64,000 nt of DNA from positions 186,001 to 250,000 of the forward strand of contig WPDH01000228.1 of assembly GCA_019137255.1 (NCBI GenBank). The letters are read 5' to 3'. This document shows positions 20,744-34,304 of the stretch, in pieces. The position numbers were made by a program, and so were the translations under genes. How positions within the stretch are numbered: position 1 is the stretch's first letter; every line of letters starts with the position of its first letter. This DNA is from Corinectria fuckeliana. Lineage: Eukaryota > Ascomycota > Sordariomycetes > Hypocreales > Nectriaceae. The notes beneath the pieces were generated by a model. The model did not search any database. It saw only the letters and a list, made by a program, of their open reading frames with translations, and was not told the origin of the DNA.

Positions 20744-22833
20744 ATGCCGCTATCAATGCTGCTGTGTTTTCCTTCCCAAACTCTACTACTTCCGGCGCGT
20801 CTCCGGTCACCCCCCACCATTCCCCGGGCCCAGCCTCGGCCCCGCTCCCCCCCGTGCCGACTCGGGCTCGGGCTTCCTCCCGTTCCGCCCGCACTGTCAC
20901 AACCTCCACCTCCTCTGCTAGTGCCGCCGCCTCGGGTCTTGGGCGTTGGGCTCAAAAGTACCCATTCGCTGATGCCCTCCTCCCATCTCCACCCCAAGAA
21001 GACTGTGTCAGTTCCTGCAACTCCCCTATCAGCAGCTGCAGGAAGCTTCTCTGCGAAAGCAAGGTCCCTGAGGTCCTTGGTCTTCTGTGCCAAAAGAAAA
21101 GCCCCGTCCACTTTCAATCCGTGGCGGAACCAATCAGGGAGTCCAAGACCGTCTAGCATAGTGCAGATCTCTGATAGAACCTCATGACACGCTATGCTGC
21201 ATGCCCGCCCCCGGCACTGCGCGATGGAACATGTCAGAAACAGCGCCTGACGATATTGTGTTTGCGATGAGGAAACGTCCTTGCCAACGACCAGTTGTCT
21301 GCATTCCTTCTCCACCTGGTTTCGTACGGCCGCGTCAACACATCTGCTCTTAGCCACGGCGATGTGTCGGGCCATGGCGAGGATGAAAAGACCTCCGTCG
21401 CTACGTCCTCTGCACTTGCGTTGCAAATCGCTGATGCAACGATCTAGGACATGCATCAACCGCCGAGCGGCCTGCCTTCTAGGTTGGTTCATGCCGATGC
21501 TCGGCCGGCTTCCTAACGTAAGTGCGGTCGCAGCCAATCCGGCAACCACGTTGACCAAGGCCAGCTTCTTCGTGTCCTGTTTCGACGGCTCCTCCATCCC
21601 CTTGTGTATCATAAGCTGTTCCATCGCCGTGCATACGAATTCAATGGCTGAGGGCTGCGGCTTGCTCGTAGCCATTGCTTCCAGGGTTGTTGCCCATACT
21701 CCCTTAAACCCTTTGGTGTATAGCCACGCTAACGGCAGCTGGCCGCTTTCGACGAATGTTGTCAAGCATTCGAATGCTGCTCCTGCTCTGTTCTTTGCTT
21801 GCAAAGATCTGACAACGACAGCCAGCGGCTGCAGCTTGCTAGATTCGTCAAGCGTGCTCGATGAATTTTTGGGTTCTGCGAGCTGGGATTGAAGACTTGA
21901 CACAATCGTAGCTGCGTCTTGAGCGCACTTGAAGCTGAGGTAAAGCTCAGCTAGCAGGCGCACGAATTCAGACTGGAATAGGCCTTCGGACACGGCCTCG
22001 GCGAGGATCGATAATGCATGTGCGCGGACGACCAGTCTCAGCGGCTTCCATCCCATCCCGGGTGATCCAAAGGCTTCGAGTTGTCCATAAAGCTCGACAG
22101 AGGCGTTGGATTCGTTCAAGACGGATTTGGTTCCGTTCTGATCCGCAACTTGGCGGTCCCATGTTTCGATTTCGGCCAGAGCTGCAGGGACCTTGCGAAG
22201 GCACATGCCAAGCAGGCTCTTCGGGTGTGTTGCGGGTGTAATGACCTCCACTGACCGTAGCAAGCCGCTTAGCCAACCAAAAATGGCTTCGTATATGCGA
22301 TAGTGACCCTCGGGTGCCAATCTCCGGAGCGAGTGCAGTTCCGCAACTAGTGACGAGGGGATCGAAAATGGATTGTCGTCTCTTCTTGGAGAGCAATTCG
22401 ATGGGCTAGACTGGGCACAAATTCTGCGAAGTATAGGTGTAGAAAAGTCAACCCGCTCGGAGGCGGGCGAGCAGCGGCCCAAGTTCATCGTGCCAAGGGT
22501 ACGGATGGACCGCGTGGGTGTCGTCGAAGCCGCAGCTGCAGTCTTGGTGCTAGAGGAGGTCGATCGGCGTGGTGCATATGTGAAGCGGGTGCGCTTCGGT
22601 GGCCTCGTCTGTTCCGCCTGGGAGCCAGCTCGCTTGGATGTGCCCCTCGTGGGTTGTTGAGCCTCCTGAACCAGCTTTCGTAGAGTCCCAAGGCGGCATT
22701 GCAGTTGTCGAAGAATCCGGTGGCACCGAGCGGCGGTCCACGGCTGAAGGTCGTCCTTGATATTAGGGAGGCTTCTGTCCCCCAGCGAGCGGTGTGCCGA
22801 TGGCGAGGGAAAGGGGCATCTCGCCTCGATCAT
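20206..22833 (-). CDS. Conserved-looking protein of unknown function, helical core and Ser/Gly-rich tail
   Basis: Single open frame of 875 residues, the longest in its area, with coding-like composition; I do not recognise a named family. Residues 20-60 hold a basic helix (WTAARCHRILRQLQCRLGTLRKLVQEAQ) followed by basic, NLS-like stretches (KRAGSQ, PPKRTRFTYAPRRS). Residues about 150-620 look alpha-helical and could form a repeat solenoid (LVAELHSLRRLAPEGHYRIYEAIFGWLSGLL and similar). A tryptophan-rich block FLGWRWEEGISEWVL at about 628-642 looks like a conserved motif. After that the tail is low complexity: Gly/Ser/Asp/Arg-rich, including a DGDSDGDGDG run encoded by imperfect GTCGCC repeats (about 20708-20745). 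Basic regions suggest a nuclear site, by inference. It is divergent from CLU1 across 622 bp. Confidence 0.75.
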
Positions 22834-23455
22834 TGAAAATGCTAGATACAGGTATAGACTACTCCTGTGTTGTTGTTCTTAGCGCGATGAGCAAGAAATA
22901 TCAGTGAGAAGCACGAGGTGAGGGGTAGAGCCTGTAGCACAGTAAGATAGGTATGCCGAGTGATGATTGATGATGTATTCGCGAGTCTGTGAGGATTGAC
23001 TAAGTGAGTGGTATTTATCTACATGTGGTTCAATGTTTAGACCTAGGTCTAGCTGTTTACTTTCTTCCGCTCTCGGACTAGCGTATTCTCGAAGCTGTGG
23101 GGAGCCGGTTCGGCGGGAATGCGGCTTACGGTGATACCGGATCTGTACCCACGCCACCTGCGAGACTCGCAGCCACCAGAGGTATTCCTGCTGTCCAGGA
23201 AACCCCTCCCCCCACCAGCTACCGGCTAACCCCAGCTGCCGGCTACCTAGGCTAAGCGGGCTAACGTCCAGGTGCTTGTCGACGGCAATGAATTTTTCAC
23301 TCTTTTCCGCCCACCGCTCTCCGTCTTTTGGCATTTTGACAGTTCAATTGTTGATTGCCATCGCCAGTGCATATCCCATGCCTGGTTTCATTCCTATCCT
23401 GTGTCACCTTGTCTCCTTTTCCGTCTGGCATCTCCCGTTCTAATTGCCCACAATC
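22834..23455. other. Divergent promoter region, unknown gene / CLU1
   Basis: 622 bp between two start codons. A CCTAGG motif occurs near 23245-23250 and the CLU1 leader is pyrimidine-rich (23310-23455). No other gene seen. Confidence 0.6.
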
Positions 23456-26400
23456 ATGGCTTCCGACCCTACCCCTCCAGCTGCTGCGCCAGGTACGTAG
23501 ACTATAAACCCGAGCGTCCACCACGGTTCAATATCATGGACCCCAGTCACTGCAGTCGATGCAGTCACTACCGTCGACCATGGGCTGACTGGTTCTGCTA
23601 CAGCCGCCGCCAGCGAGGAGTTGGAGAACACCATGCCTGCTCCCGATGTCGATGCCGGAGCTGAAGGTGATTTCTGCTACCTTGGTCATCGTCTTGACCG
23701 GCTTCTAATGCAATCCATGGCTAGCTCTTCTCAACCTCACCATTGTCCTGCCCGATGCAAAGTCTGAGAAGATGCAAATCATGGTCAGTTAATACCGCCC
23801 CGTCCCGCCTTGTATGCCGTCATGCTCACGCAACAGCAGGTATCGTCTCAAGAGCAGGTCCACGAGGTTCGCCAGTCTGTCATCGACCAGCCCGCGGCGT
23901 TCCAGTACACGTGCTTCCACCTCGAGTACAATGGCGAAAAGATCAACGACTTCATTCCCCTCGCCGAGATCCCTGACCTCGGCCCGAACCCCGAGTTTCA
24001 CCTCGTCCAAGACCCCTACACCGAGAAGGAAGCTCGCATTCATCTCATCCGCATCCGAGAGCTCATTGGCGCCGCCGGGGACCGTACCGAGACCTCCCAG
24101 GGCGTCCTACCTGGTCTGTCACTCTTCGAGACTGTTGCCACCGAAGCCCACGACAGCAACGACGACGCTACTGCTGAGCTGCCCATCAAGGACTACGACT
24201 TCCAAGCTATTCCCCCTCTAACCAGTCTCATTCCCAAGGAGACTGGCCCGGCGCCTAAGACAGTCAAGTCCATCGCCTTGTCACCTTGGAACCCTCCTCC
24301 TCCCCACCTAAGGCAGCGTGGGCACCTGCTATACCTCATCGTCACGACAACTGAGGGCGAGCAATTTCAAGTTACATCCCACGTCTCAGGCTTCTTTATC
24401 AACAGGTCGTCCAATGCAAAGTTTGACCCCTTCCCCAGGCCGGCGCCCAAGGGTCAAGCATCGCACTCTCTGCTCAGTCTAGTCGAGCTCGTCTCGCCCT
24501 CCTTTGCCGAATCCTTCACACAGCTCCAGGAGTACAACAACCAGAGAGATCCCCTCGCGACTTTCCAGATTACCAACGCTGTTCCTGCTGCACCCTGGGC
24601 TGTGCCATCTCCGGCATCCTCTCTTTGCACGCATCTCCCCGACGCCACACGATCCCAGGAGACCTACCTGCTCGCTGGAGTTGACAACACAGACACACTG
24701 CGGGACTGGAATGAAGAGTTCCAGTCGGCCAAGGAGCTTCCCCGGGAGACCGTTCAAGACCGGGTTTTCCGGGAGCGTCTAGTGTCCAAGCTGTTTGCCG
24801 ACTACAACGATGCGGCTACCAAGGGCGCCGTCATGGTTGCTCGTGGCGAGATTGCCCCGTTGAACCCTACGGAGTGCAGAGATGCACAAATATTTGTTTA
24901 CAACAATATCTTCTTCTCGTTCGGTGCCGATGGTGTTGGCACTTTCACTTCCGAGGGCGGCGATGAGGCTGCCAGAGTCGCTACCGGCAAGGATGTGGCT
25001 GGTGTGAAACTGGTGAACCAACTCGACATCGAGGGTCTCTTTACTCCGGCAACTGCTGTCGTCGATTATCTCGGAAAGCGAATTGTTGGCCAGAGCATTG
25101 TGCCTGGAATCTTCAAGCAGCGTGAGCCCGGCGAGAACCAGATTGACTATGGCGCTGTCGATGGAAAGGATATCGTAGCTGCGGACGAGCGGTTTGCCGC
25201 AGGGTTCGCCCAGCTGTCCAAGGCACTCAAGGTCAAGAAGCATCCCGTCTGGGACAAGGATGGAAAGCGATTCGACTTAGAAGCCAGCGTCGAAACCAAG
25301 GGATTGATAGGGACTGATGGACGCAAGTACGTTCTAGATCTCTACAGAATCACTCCCTTGGATATCGCCTGGCTAGAGGAAACTGGAGACGCTGCGGGTG
25401 TGGCAGAGTATCCCCACCGGATGACTGTCCTGCGACCAGAGCTCGTCGACTCTTTTGGGCGATATAGAATGAAGGAGTGGGTGGACAAGGAACTTGCCCG
25501 CCGAAACGAGGCAGCGAAGCCTGGCAAGGAAGAGTCGAGCGATGAAGACAGCGATGAAGACAGTGACGAAGACAGCGACGAAGACAGCGACGAAGATAGT
25601 GACGCGGAGAAGGAGAAGCCTGCGAAGAAGACCTCAAGCAAGAAGGCGGCGAAAGAGGAGAAATCCCAGCCTGACCTCTCCGACTTCCGATTCGCGCTCA
25701 ACCCAGATGCCTTCAGTGGACAGGTCCCACAAACGGACGCCGAGAAGGCTGAATTCGCCACAGATGAGAGCGAAGTCAAGGCAGCAGGCGCTTACTTACG
25801 TGAGCAAGTTATCCCTGGCTTGTTGCGCGACCTCTCTGAATCCGATATCAGCTTTCCCATGGATGGCCAGTCGCTTAGCCGGCTTCTGCACAAGCGCGGA
25901 ATCAACGTGCGGTACCTGGGCAAGGTCGCTGAGCTGAGCGACAGCAGGAGATTACAATGCTTGCGGGAGCTTTGTGTTCAGGACATGGTTACTCGGTCCT
26001 TCAAGCATGTGGCTGCAGTATACCTCCGTCATTTGCCTGTCCCGGCCATCCCCGCCTGTGTCTCGCACCTACTCAACTGCCTTCTCGGCCACTCATACAA
26101 CTCAAGGCCTGTTGCCGAGATCGACTCAGAGCTGCGTGCCCTCTATACTGATGCGGATTGGTCCTTTGAGAAGGCCACACCCGAGACTCTTCGCGCGAGC
26201 ATCGAGGAGCAAATTCTCAAGCGTTTCAGGCACAAGTTGGACCAGCAGTGGTCGCCACTGGCTCGGCCTACCCAGCTTCTCCGTGAGGTGTGCTTAAGAA
26301 TTGGTATCCAAGTCCAAGCCCGGGATTATTTGTTTTCGGCCGATGACTCGGATGCAAACATCCCCATTAAGCCGGCCCAGCCCGTTTCCAACGGTCAGGC

Positions 26401-27472
26401 TAACGGCGAGTCCAAGAAGAAGAAGAAGAAGGGCCGTGAATCGCCTTCCCCAGCTATTGCCGCTCCGGCCAACGTCCATACCTTTAGTGCTGACGATATT
26501 GTCGACCTGGTGCCTCTACTCAAAGACTCATGCCCCAGAAGCGCACTCGCTGAGGAAGCCCTTGAAGCTGGTCGCATTTCTATTATGCAGAACCAGAAGA
26601 AGCTTGGTCAAGAGCTGCTGTTGGAATCCTTGTCTCTGCATGAGCAGATTTACGGGATCCTGCACCCTGAGGTTGCCAGGGTCTACAACAGTCTCTCGAT
26701 GCTGTACTACCAGCTTGATGATAAGGAGGCTGCCGTAGAGCTTGCTAGGAAGGCTATTGTCGTTGCCGAAAGGACCGTTGGTGTGGACTCGGCTGAGACC
26801 CTTCTCAACTACCTTAACCTGAGCCTATTCTTGCACCAAGTGGGCGACAGTAAGGGTGCCCTGGTCTACTCTAAACACGCTCTGAAAATGTGGAAGATCA
26901 TCTACGGACCTGGTCATCCCGACTCGATCACTACGATTAATAATGCCGCGGTGATGTTGCAGCATCTCAAGGCCTACCACGAGTCTCGACTCTGGTTCGA
27001 GGAGTCGCTGCGCGTGTGCGAGTCGGTCTTTGGCAAGCAGTCAGTCAACTCGGCTACTCTGCTGTTCCAGCTTGCCCAAGCACTGGCTCTCGACCACGAT
27101 TCTAAGGGAGCAGTCGGCCGCATGCGTGAGTCGTACAACGTTTTCCTAGCTGAACTTGGAGCGGAGGACAAGAATACCAAGGAAGCGGAGAGCTGGTTGG
27201 AACAACTGACGCAGAATGCCGTCTCCATCGCAAAGCACGCCAAGGATGTCCAGGCCCGACGAATTCGATCTGGAATCCAATTCAACACGAGAGCTTCCCC
27301 GGCCCAAGCAGCCTCTGCCGCGCCTCAGGGCAGCGGTGAGGGTTCACAGATCGATTCTCGCAGCATCGATGAATTGCTCAAGTTCATCGAGGGCGGCGAC
27401 CAAAAGACCAAGACGTCCAAGAAGCGACCCAGTCGTGGAAACCCAAAGAGGAGAGGCCAGGCGGCACGATAA
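23456..27472 (+). CDS. CLU1: Clustered mitochondria protein CLU1 (eIF3-associated p135)
   Basis: Exons 23456-23492, 23556-23666, 23725-23783 and 23840-27472; introns 63, 58 and 56 nt; 1279 residues. Exon 3 supplies ALLNLTIVLPDAKSEKMQIM, joined to VSSQEQVHEVRQSVID, the expected start of the CLU N-terminal domain, so the small exons are well supported. Next come FQYTCFHLEYNGEKINDF and EARIHLIRIRELIGAAG, the central CLU domain (about 330-620), an acidic SDED repeat (about 634-657), the eIF3-p135 region beginning LSDFRFALNPDAFSGQ, a Lys-rich linker (KKKKKKGRESPSP), and TPR repeats from about 980 to 1180 (LHEQIYGILHPEVARVYNSL and others). The tail is basic. CLU1 binds mRNAs for mitochondrial proteins and is needed for normal mitochondrial distribution. 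Alternative acceptors at 23555 and 23564 would change three residues. Confidence 0.95.
25534..25602 (+). repeat. In-frame 12-bp repeat encoding SDED units in CLU1
   Basis: About five near-identical 12-bp units (variants of AGCGATGAAGAC) encode Ser-Asp-Glu-Asp repeats. Unit variation is silent (AGC/AGT, GAT/GAC, GAA), so the peptide is more conserved than the DNA. Confidence 0.85.
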
Positions 27473-28105
27473 GCCCATCACTATGCTGCTTCGTACGTTG
27501 AAACCGCAATGGCTGTTGTGCGATCAGGATTTGCACACTACTGTGTAAAAGCAGGAAATGTACATGTATAACGCGACGAATGGGTCTAAATGGAGACGGC
27601 CCCTGGCGTAGGTCTTGGGATGGTGGGCGGATGGGGATCGGTCATACATTTGCATCTACATCTACATATGCGCGTTCACATATTGCATGGGGGACTAGAA
27701 AAGGTTATAGACCCATCAGACCGAGGAATATCTTCACTCCAATACCAACAATTGGTTAACTACGAGAAACCACGACTCCAGCAAGCGCGTGATCAGATCA
27801 GTAGCTCGTTGCCCAATCGTTCCAGAAGCATCCCACGGAACGCCAGGTTCGATGCAACGAGCCTGGAGGCGATCCGCTGACCATCAACTGATGAAGGCTC
27901 AATGGGAGAACAGCTACGAGCCAAGTTCAGACCACTACAAATTGCGGACGGATAAATCGGGGTTGTTATGCCTCATCTGTGGGAGGGGAAGATAGTGGTT
28001 AAAGCCAGCTTGTTGATAAATGTCACAAAAAGCTAAGTAGTATACTCGTTGGTATACAGGCAAAACACCCTTCCTATCATCGTCGTCGTCATTGTCATCT
28101 CAGCG
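27473..28105. other. Convergent intergenic region, CLU1 / forkhead gene
   Basis: 3' flanks of two converging genes. Nothing recognisable apart from short open frames. Confidence 0.6.
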
Positions 28106-30173
28106 TCAAGTGCGGCCTTTGAGGGCGCTCGCAATGGCAGCACCTCTTCCTACCGGAGCGTGGTAGGATCCGATACTCTGGAATCCCCTAGGCGACAAAG
28201 CGTTAGCACATCGTCGACGACGACATCGGCAATAGGTCTCAACGTACTTGGTCAAATCAAATCCTTCCTCTTCTTCCGCCTCACTAGGATCTGCGAGTGG
28301 TTGCGGACTAGACTTTTGCGGTCGCGACGGACTGCTGGGAGGAGATTTGTTTCCACGGGGAGGGCTGCTACTCTGGGGTGGCAATCCGAGTCCTGGTTTG
28401 GACGGGCTCATTTCGTATGTGCCCAGCAGCTTCAACGGAGTGCTGCCAATTTCGGCATACTTCCAGAATGGCGCGGGGGAGCTCGTTGGCATGTGCTGGC
28501 TGGGCCGCTGCGCTGTGCTCGGAGGAGCCAACTTGGGGTGAACCCTCGGGGGCGCTGGTGTCACAAAGGACGATCCATCATCTTGGAGATATGAGGAGGT
28601 GAGGGTGGGCGACTGGGGATGGTAGGTCGAGAAGGATGAATCTGCTGCCGCCGTCTTTCTGGGGCGTGGGAGCGGACTACCATCGGCGGTGAGCATTGCA
28701 CTCCTCCCTAGGGATCGGTTTGATGACCGGTCAGGGGTTGATTGGGCGATAAGGAGAGATGGCCTTGGGGGCGGCGATGCCAAAGGCGAACCTCGGCGTT
28801 TTCGAGCAGACGTGGGCTCTCTAGAGGCCATGTCTCTTGGCCCATGTGTGATGTAGCTGAGCTGGCTTGGTGAAGACGGAGCCGACGATCCTCGGTGGCC
28901 TCCACGACCGATTCGGTACGCATTCCGCACCATTTCCTCCCGGGCCTCAGGTACAATCTGCCACTTCATACCCTTTCCTGGCTCATCAGTTGATCGAGCA
29001 ATCTTGTCAAACGCCTTGTTCAATGACAGATTGTGTCGGATCGAGTTCTAGCCACCGTTAGCAACCACATACCACTACCCGCAGGTATCTGGGGAAACTC
29101 ACCTGCCAGCCTGCAGCTTGTTGGTGGCGATAGTACGAGTAGCTACTCATGATGAAGGTATAGATTCCGTTCAAGTTCAGCTTGCCGTCGGGGGCATTCA
29201 GGATGGCCTGAGTGATCATCTGAGCGTAGCTGTATTGTGGTTTGATGTGCTGGTTTTCATCCTGGCTGAGATCCACGCCGTTGGCGCCCACCATAACTGC
29301 CGGGGTACTGGCAGCGGGCGACTTTGTATGAGATGTGCGCAGGCTCTGGGCAGACGGCGGCGTGCCTGGTTGCTTGTACTCCGGAGGTGCTGGAGCGATG
29401 AGGGGTTGCCGGCGAGAGGATCGAGCCTCAGGTGTTTCGGTACCGAGTCCACATCGCTTCAAGAACGTGTTGTGGACGTGCAAAGGACTGATCTCGGACG
29501 GAAGCACAAAGATCATTTCGACGTTCCCAATCTCGATAACTTCGCCGCTGGTGAGAGGGTGCGCGAGGCCAACCTTGAGGGGTTGGCCATCGACCTTGGC
29601 ACCGTTGCGGCCCTTGACACGAAGAAACCATTTCTCATCCTTGGAGTCGAAGCTAATGGCGGCGTGTTCACGCGATACCATCTTGCTAGGGCCCAGGTCG
29701 ATATGGACCTGGTCTTCCTCTTCATTCTCGCCGCTGCCAGCGTGCGATATCTCGGGGGCGCGGCCGATGTTGACAGTAAGCTTGGTGATGTAGAAGGTCC
29801 AGTCCTGGGCAGCGACCTTTGCGTACGCCTTGACGCCATCTCCGTTGGCCTCGTGGATGGCATTGGCATGGTCTTTGCTGGCTTGAACAGGCTGGTTCCG
29901 TAGGTGTTGGGTGATTTGCGACACCAGTTGATCGTCATCGGTGGTCGAAGGCGAGTCGTCGCCGTCACCGTCACTGTGAACCTGCACCAAGAGAGATGAT
30001 GTCAGCGAGGCCGAGTTAGGTGAGGTCAGCAGCGCTCGTGGTCTTAAACGTACCTTCTTGCGACGCTTCGCCGGGCGACTCGGGGACGAGTCTTCGAGGT
30101 CGGCGGGCGCGGTAGCCGCACCCTTGCGCGGATCGCGACGGGCCCTTGGGGCTCGTTTTGCGGAGGGCGGCAT
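28106..30173 (-). CDS. Forkhead transcription factor with FHA domain (Fkh1/Fkh2 type)
   Basis: Exons 30173-30054, 29981-29103, 29047-28248 and 28187-28106; introns 72, 55 and 60 nt; 626 residues. An FHA domain at about 100-200 shows NIGR, MVSREHAAI and RNGAKVDG, the phosphothreonine-binding loops. The forkhead domain spans about 287-375 (KPQYSYAQMITQAI...GIYTFIMSSY...GWQ, then NSIRHNLSLNKAF across intron 2). The last intron (donor GTACGT, branch GCTAAC, acceptor CCTAG) joins FDLTK to GFQSIGSYHAPVGRG, a tail I recognise from related fungi. An FHA-forkhead pair is the hallmark of Fkh1/Fkh2, which drive cell-cycle (CLB2 cluster) transcription in yeast; in filamentous fungi they affect cell cycle and hyphal growth. 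The start at 30173 (MPPSAKR) is chosen over a frame extending to 30233. The rest is Pro/Ser-rich. Confidence 0.92.
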
Positions 30174-31414
30174 CGTGCAACGCCAGGTAGAGACGCGGCC
30201 AGGCGAGAGAAGAAAGGCGCTTGCAGGTTGCACAAACAGACCAGGCGCAGGCTAACGAGGCTAGCCGTCCAAAGCTGTTATATGCGTGGGGATGTGTCGT
30301 TGAGTTGATGGTGTTGGTGGGTGGTGGTGGTTGGACTCGAGGCGAGTAAATGGGCCCTTGTATCTAAGGTTTGTACCGCGTTCGCGTTTGACCTAGTGTC
30401 ATTTAGTTAAGTGGCAGGGCAGTGGGCTGGGGCTGGGCTTTGGTTTGTGGGATGAGCGTGGACGGGCATGGAGCCCCGATTTGTGCATATGCCACAACCG
30501 CGACATTGGCCCGCTTGACGCAGAGCAGAGCATCCCAACCATGGCGAGAATTTAGCTACCCTCTTGTCTTAGCTAGTTAAGATACATTATATGACTACCT
30601 AAGACCGTGTCAAAGCTGATACTGCCAGGGCTGTATCCCTACTGTACAAGCTCACAAGGTACGGATATAGCACAGGGGCCGGGCGGGTGGCCACGCTAAC
30701 TTCTAATTTCAAGGCGCTGGCTGCATCCATGTTCCTTTTAGCTGTCACTACTAGTAGGGTACTGCCCCCAAAGTCCTACCGTAATATACCCCCGTTAATT
30801 CCTTACCTTAGTCAGACCGGGCCAAATGTTCAATGTCTCCCGTCTCGTCTCGTCGCGTCACCAAGACCAGGACGAAAATCGTGCTTCATCAACGACAATT
30901 GCATTTGCAGCAAACACCCCACAACGCCCGCCTCCGTGTTTGTATTGGTTTCTATTCATATTCCAGGTGTCCCGAAAGGGTCGAGTTCCTGCTGCCTGAG
31001 GCTCCCCACTTAACTCAACATTTTGCAACGCGCCTGGCCAGCCTTCCAGCCTCGCCAACTCTCACCAACGAACCTGAAGATCAGATACAGCCACAAACGA
31101 GATCAAGCCAAAGTTGCATTGTTCCTCCGCATCCCAACCCACCACGTTCTTGATCGACCATACCTCACCTTCTTGCACCTGCCATCTATACCATTCCCAT
31201 CCATACCAGACCTCCCTTGTCTCCTTGTCGACCCGATCTACAGTGTCCCTCGCAATCATCCATCATCCTAGCCTGCGATCAAGCGCCCTGACGACGCCTC
31301 TGACGCCGCATCGATTTGGCCCCTTTATTCCGCCGCCTGTCAGCCTGGGCCTCCCTACGCTCAACTCCAGCCAACCTCATCGAAACTACATTCGCAGTGG
31401 GTTAGACTAAGGCC
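30174..31414. other. Divergent promoter region, forkhead gene / PAP1
   Basis: 1.24 kb between two start codons, C/T-rich towards PAP1. It contains no convincing gene; small frames at 30687-31410 show no protein-like conservation that I recognise. Confidence 0.6.
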
Positions 31415-33618
<2,204 letters not shown>

Positions 33619-34304
33619 GTATTTCTCTACCTACCATTTCCAAGACATCACTTAGAAAGAAAGATGTTTTGACCCCCAAAAAACGAAACTGGCTCATCTA
33701 GTTGGGCTCCGTAGCGATCTCCAGCTTGGGCAAGCCTCGACTGAGAGGACCTCCCCGGGCTGATATTTACTGACTGACATGCACAAAGTTTTTCCAGAAT
33801 GGCCCGACCAGTGCGTGAGCTCGCGACAGGGCATATGCAACCATATTTGCAGATGTCGGTTATGTCCGCTAGCTCGCAATGGACCATGGATTCATTGAAC
33901 ATATTTTAATAAAGCAGCAAACGCACCTTGGCTGCGTGAAGAAGGTTGGCTGCGCAATTCAACCTCGCGTCCTTGACGACATGATACAGGCGTCTCAGCT
34001 AGCACACCAGCGGCGGACGACTCCTTGGGCGCATCTCCTAGATTTACCACAACCCTATTTCGTCTGTAATTAGGAAATTGGCTTTGCTAGATCAATACAA
34101 AACACATTCGGGGGCAAACAAGCCTCGCCAAACACGATTTGTCCGTACCGCCAACAGATGGAACCCGGTAATCGCGGGCACGTGAGTGAGTGGGAGTGCG
34201 AGAGAGATGGGGTGCGTTGACGAAACTACGTTTCTCGGTACCCCTCACCCAACTGTTCGTGATTCTCGCAATGCGGGATACCTACCTCCCTGGACTAGTT
34301 CGAT
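33619..34304. other. Convergent intergenic region, PAP1 / DML1
   Basis: 686 bp between two stop codons. No recognisable gene or repeat. Confidence 0.6.

Noticed and set aside
20291..21187. Long plus-strand open frame (298 codons) opposite the 875-residue gene
   Set aside because: Shadow of the minus-strand low-complexity tail; Pro/Ser-rich only because it is antisense to Gly/Ser/Asp codons, and no known motif.
29118..29903. 261-codon plus-strand frame opposite the forkhead gene
   Set aside because: Shadow frame; the FHA and forkhead domains are on the minus strand.
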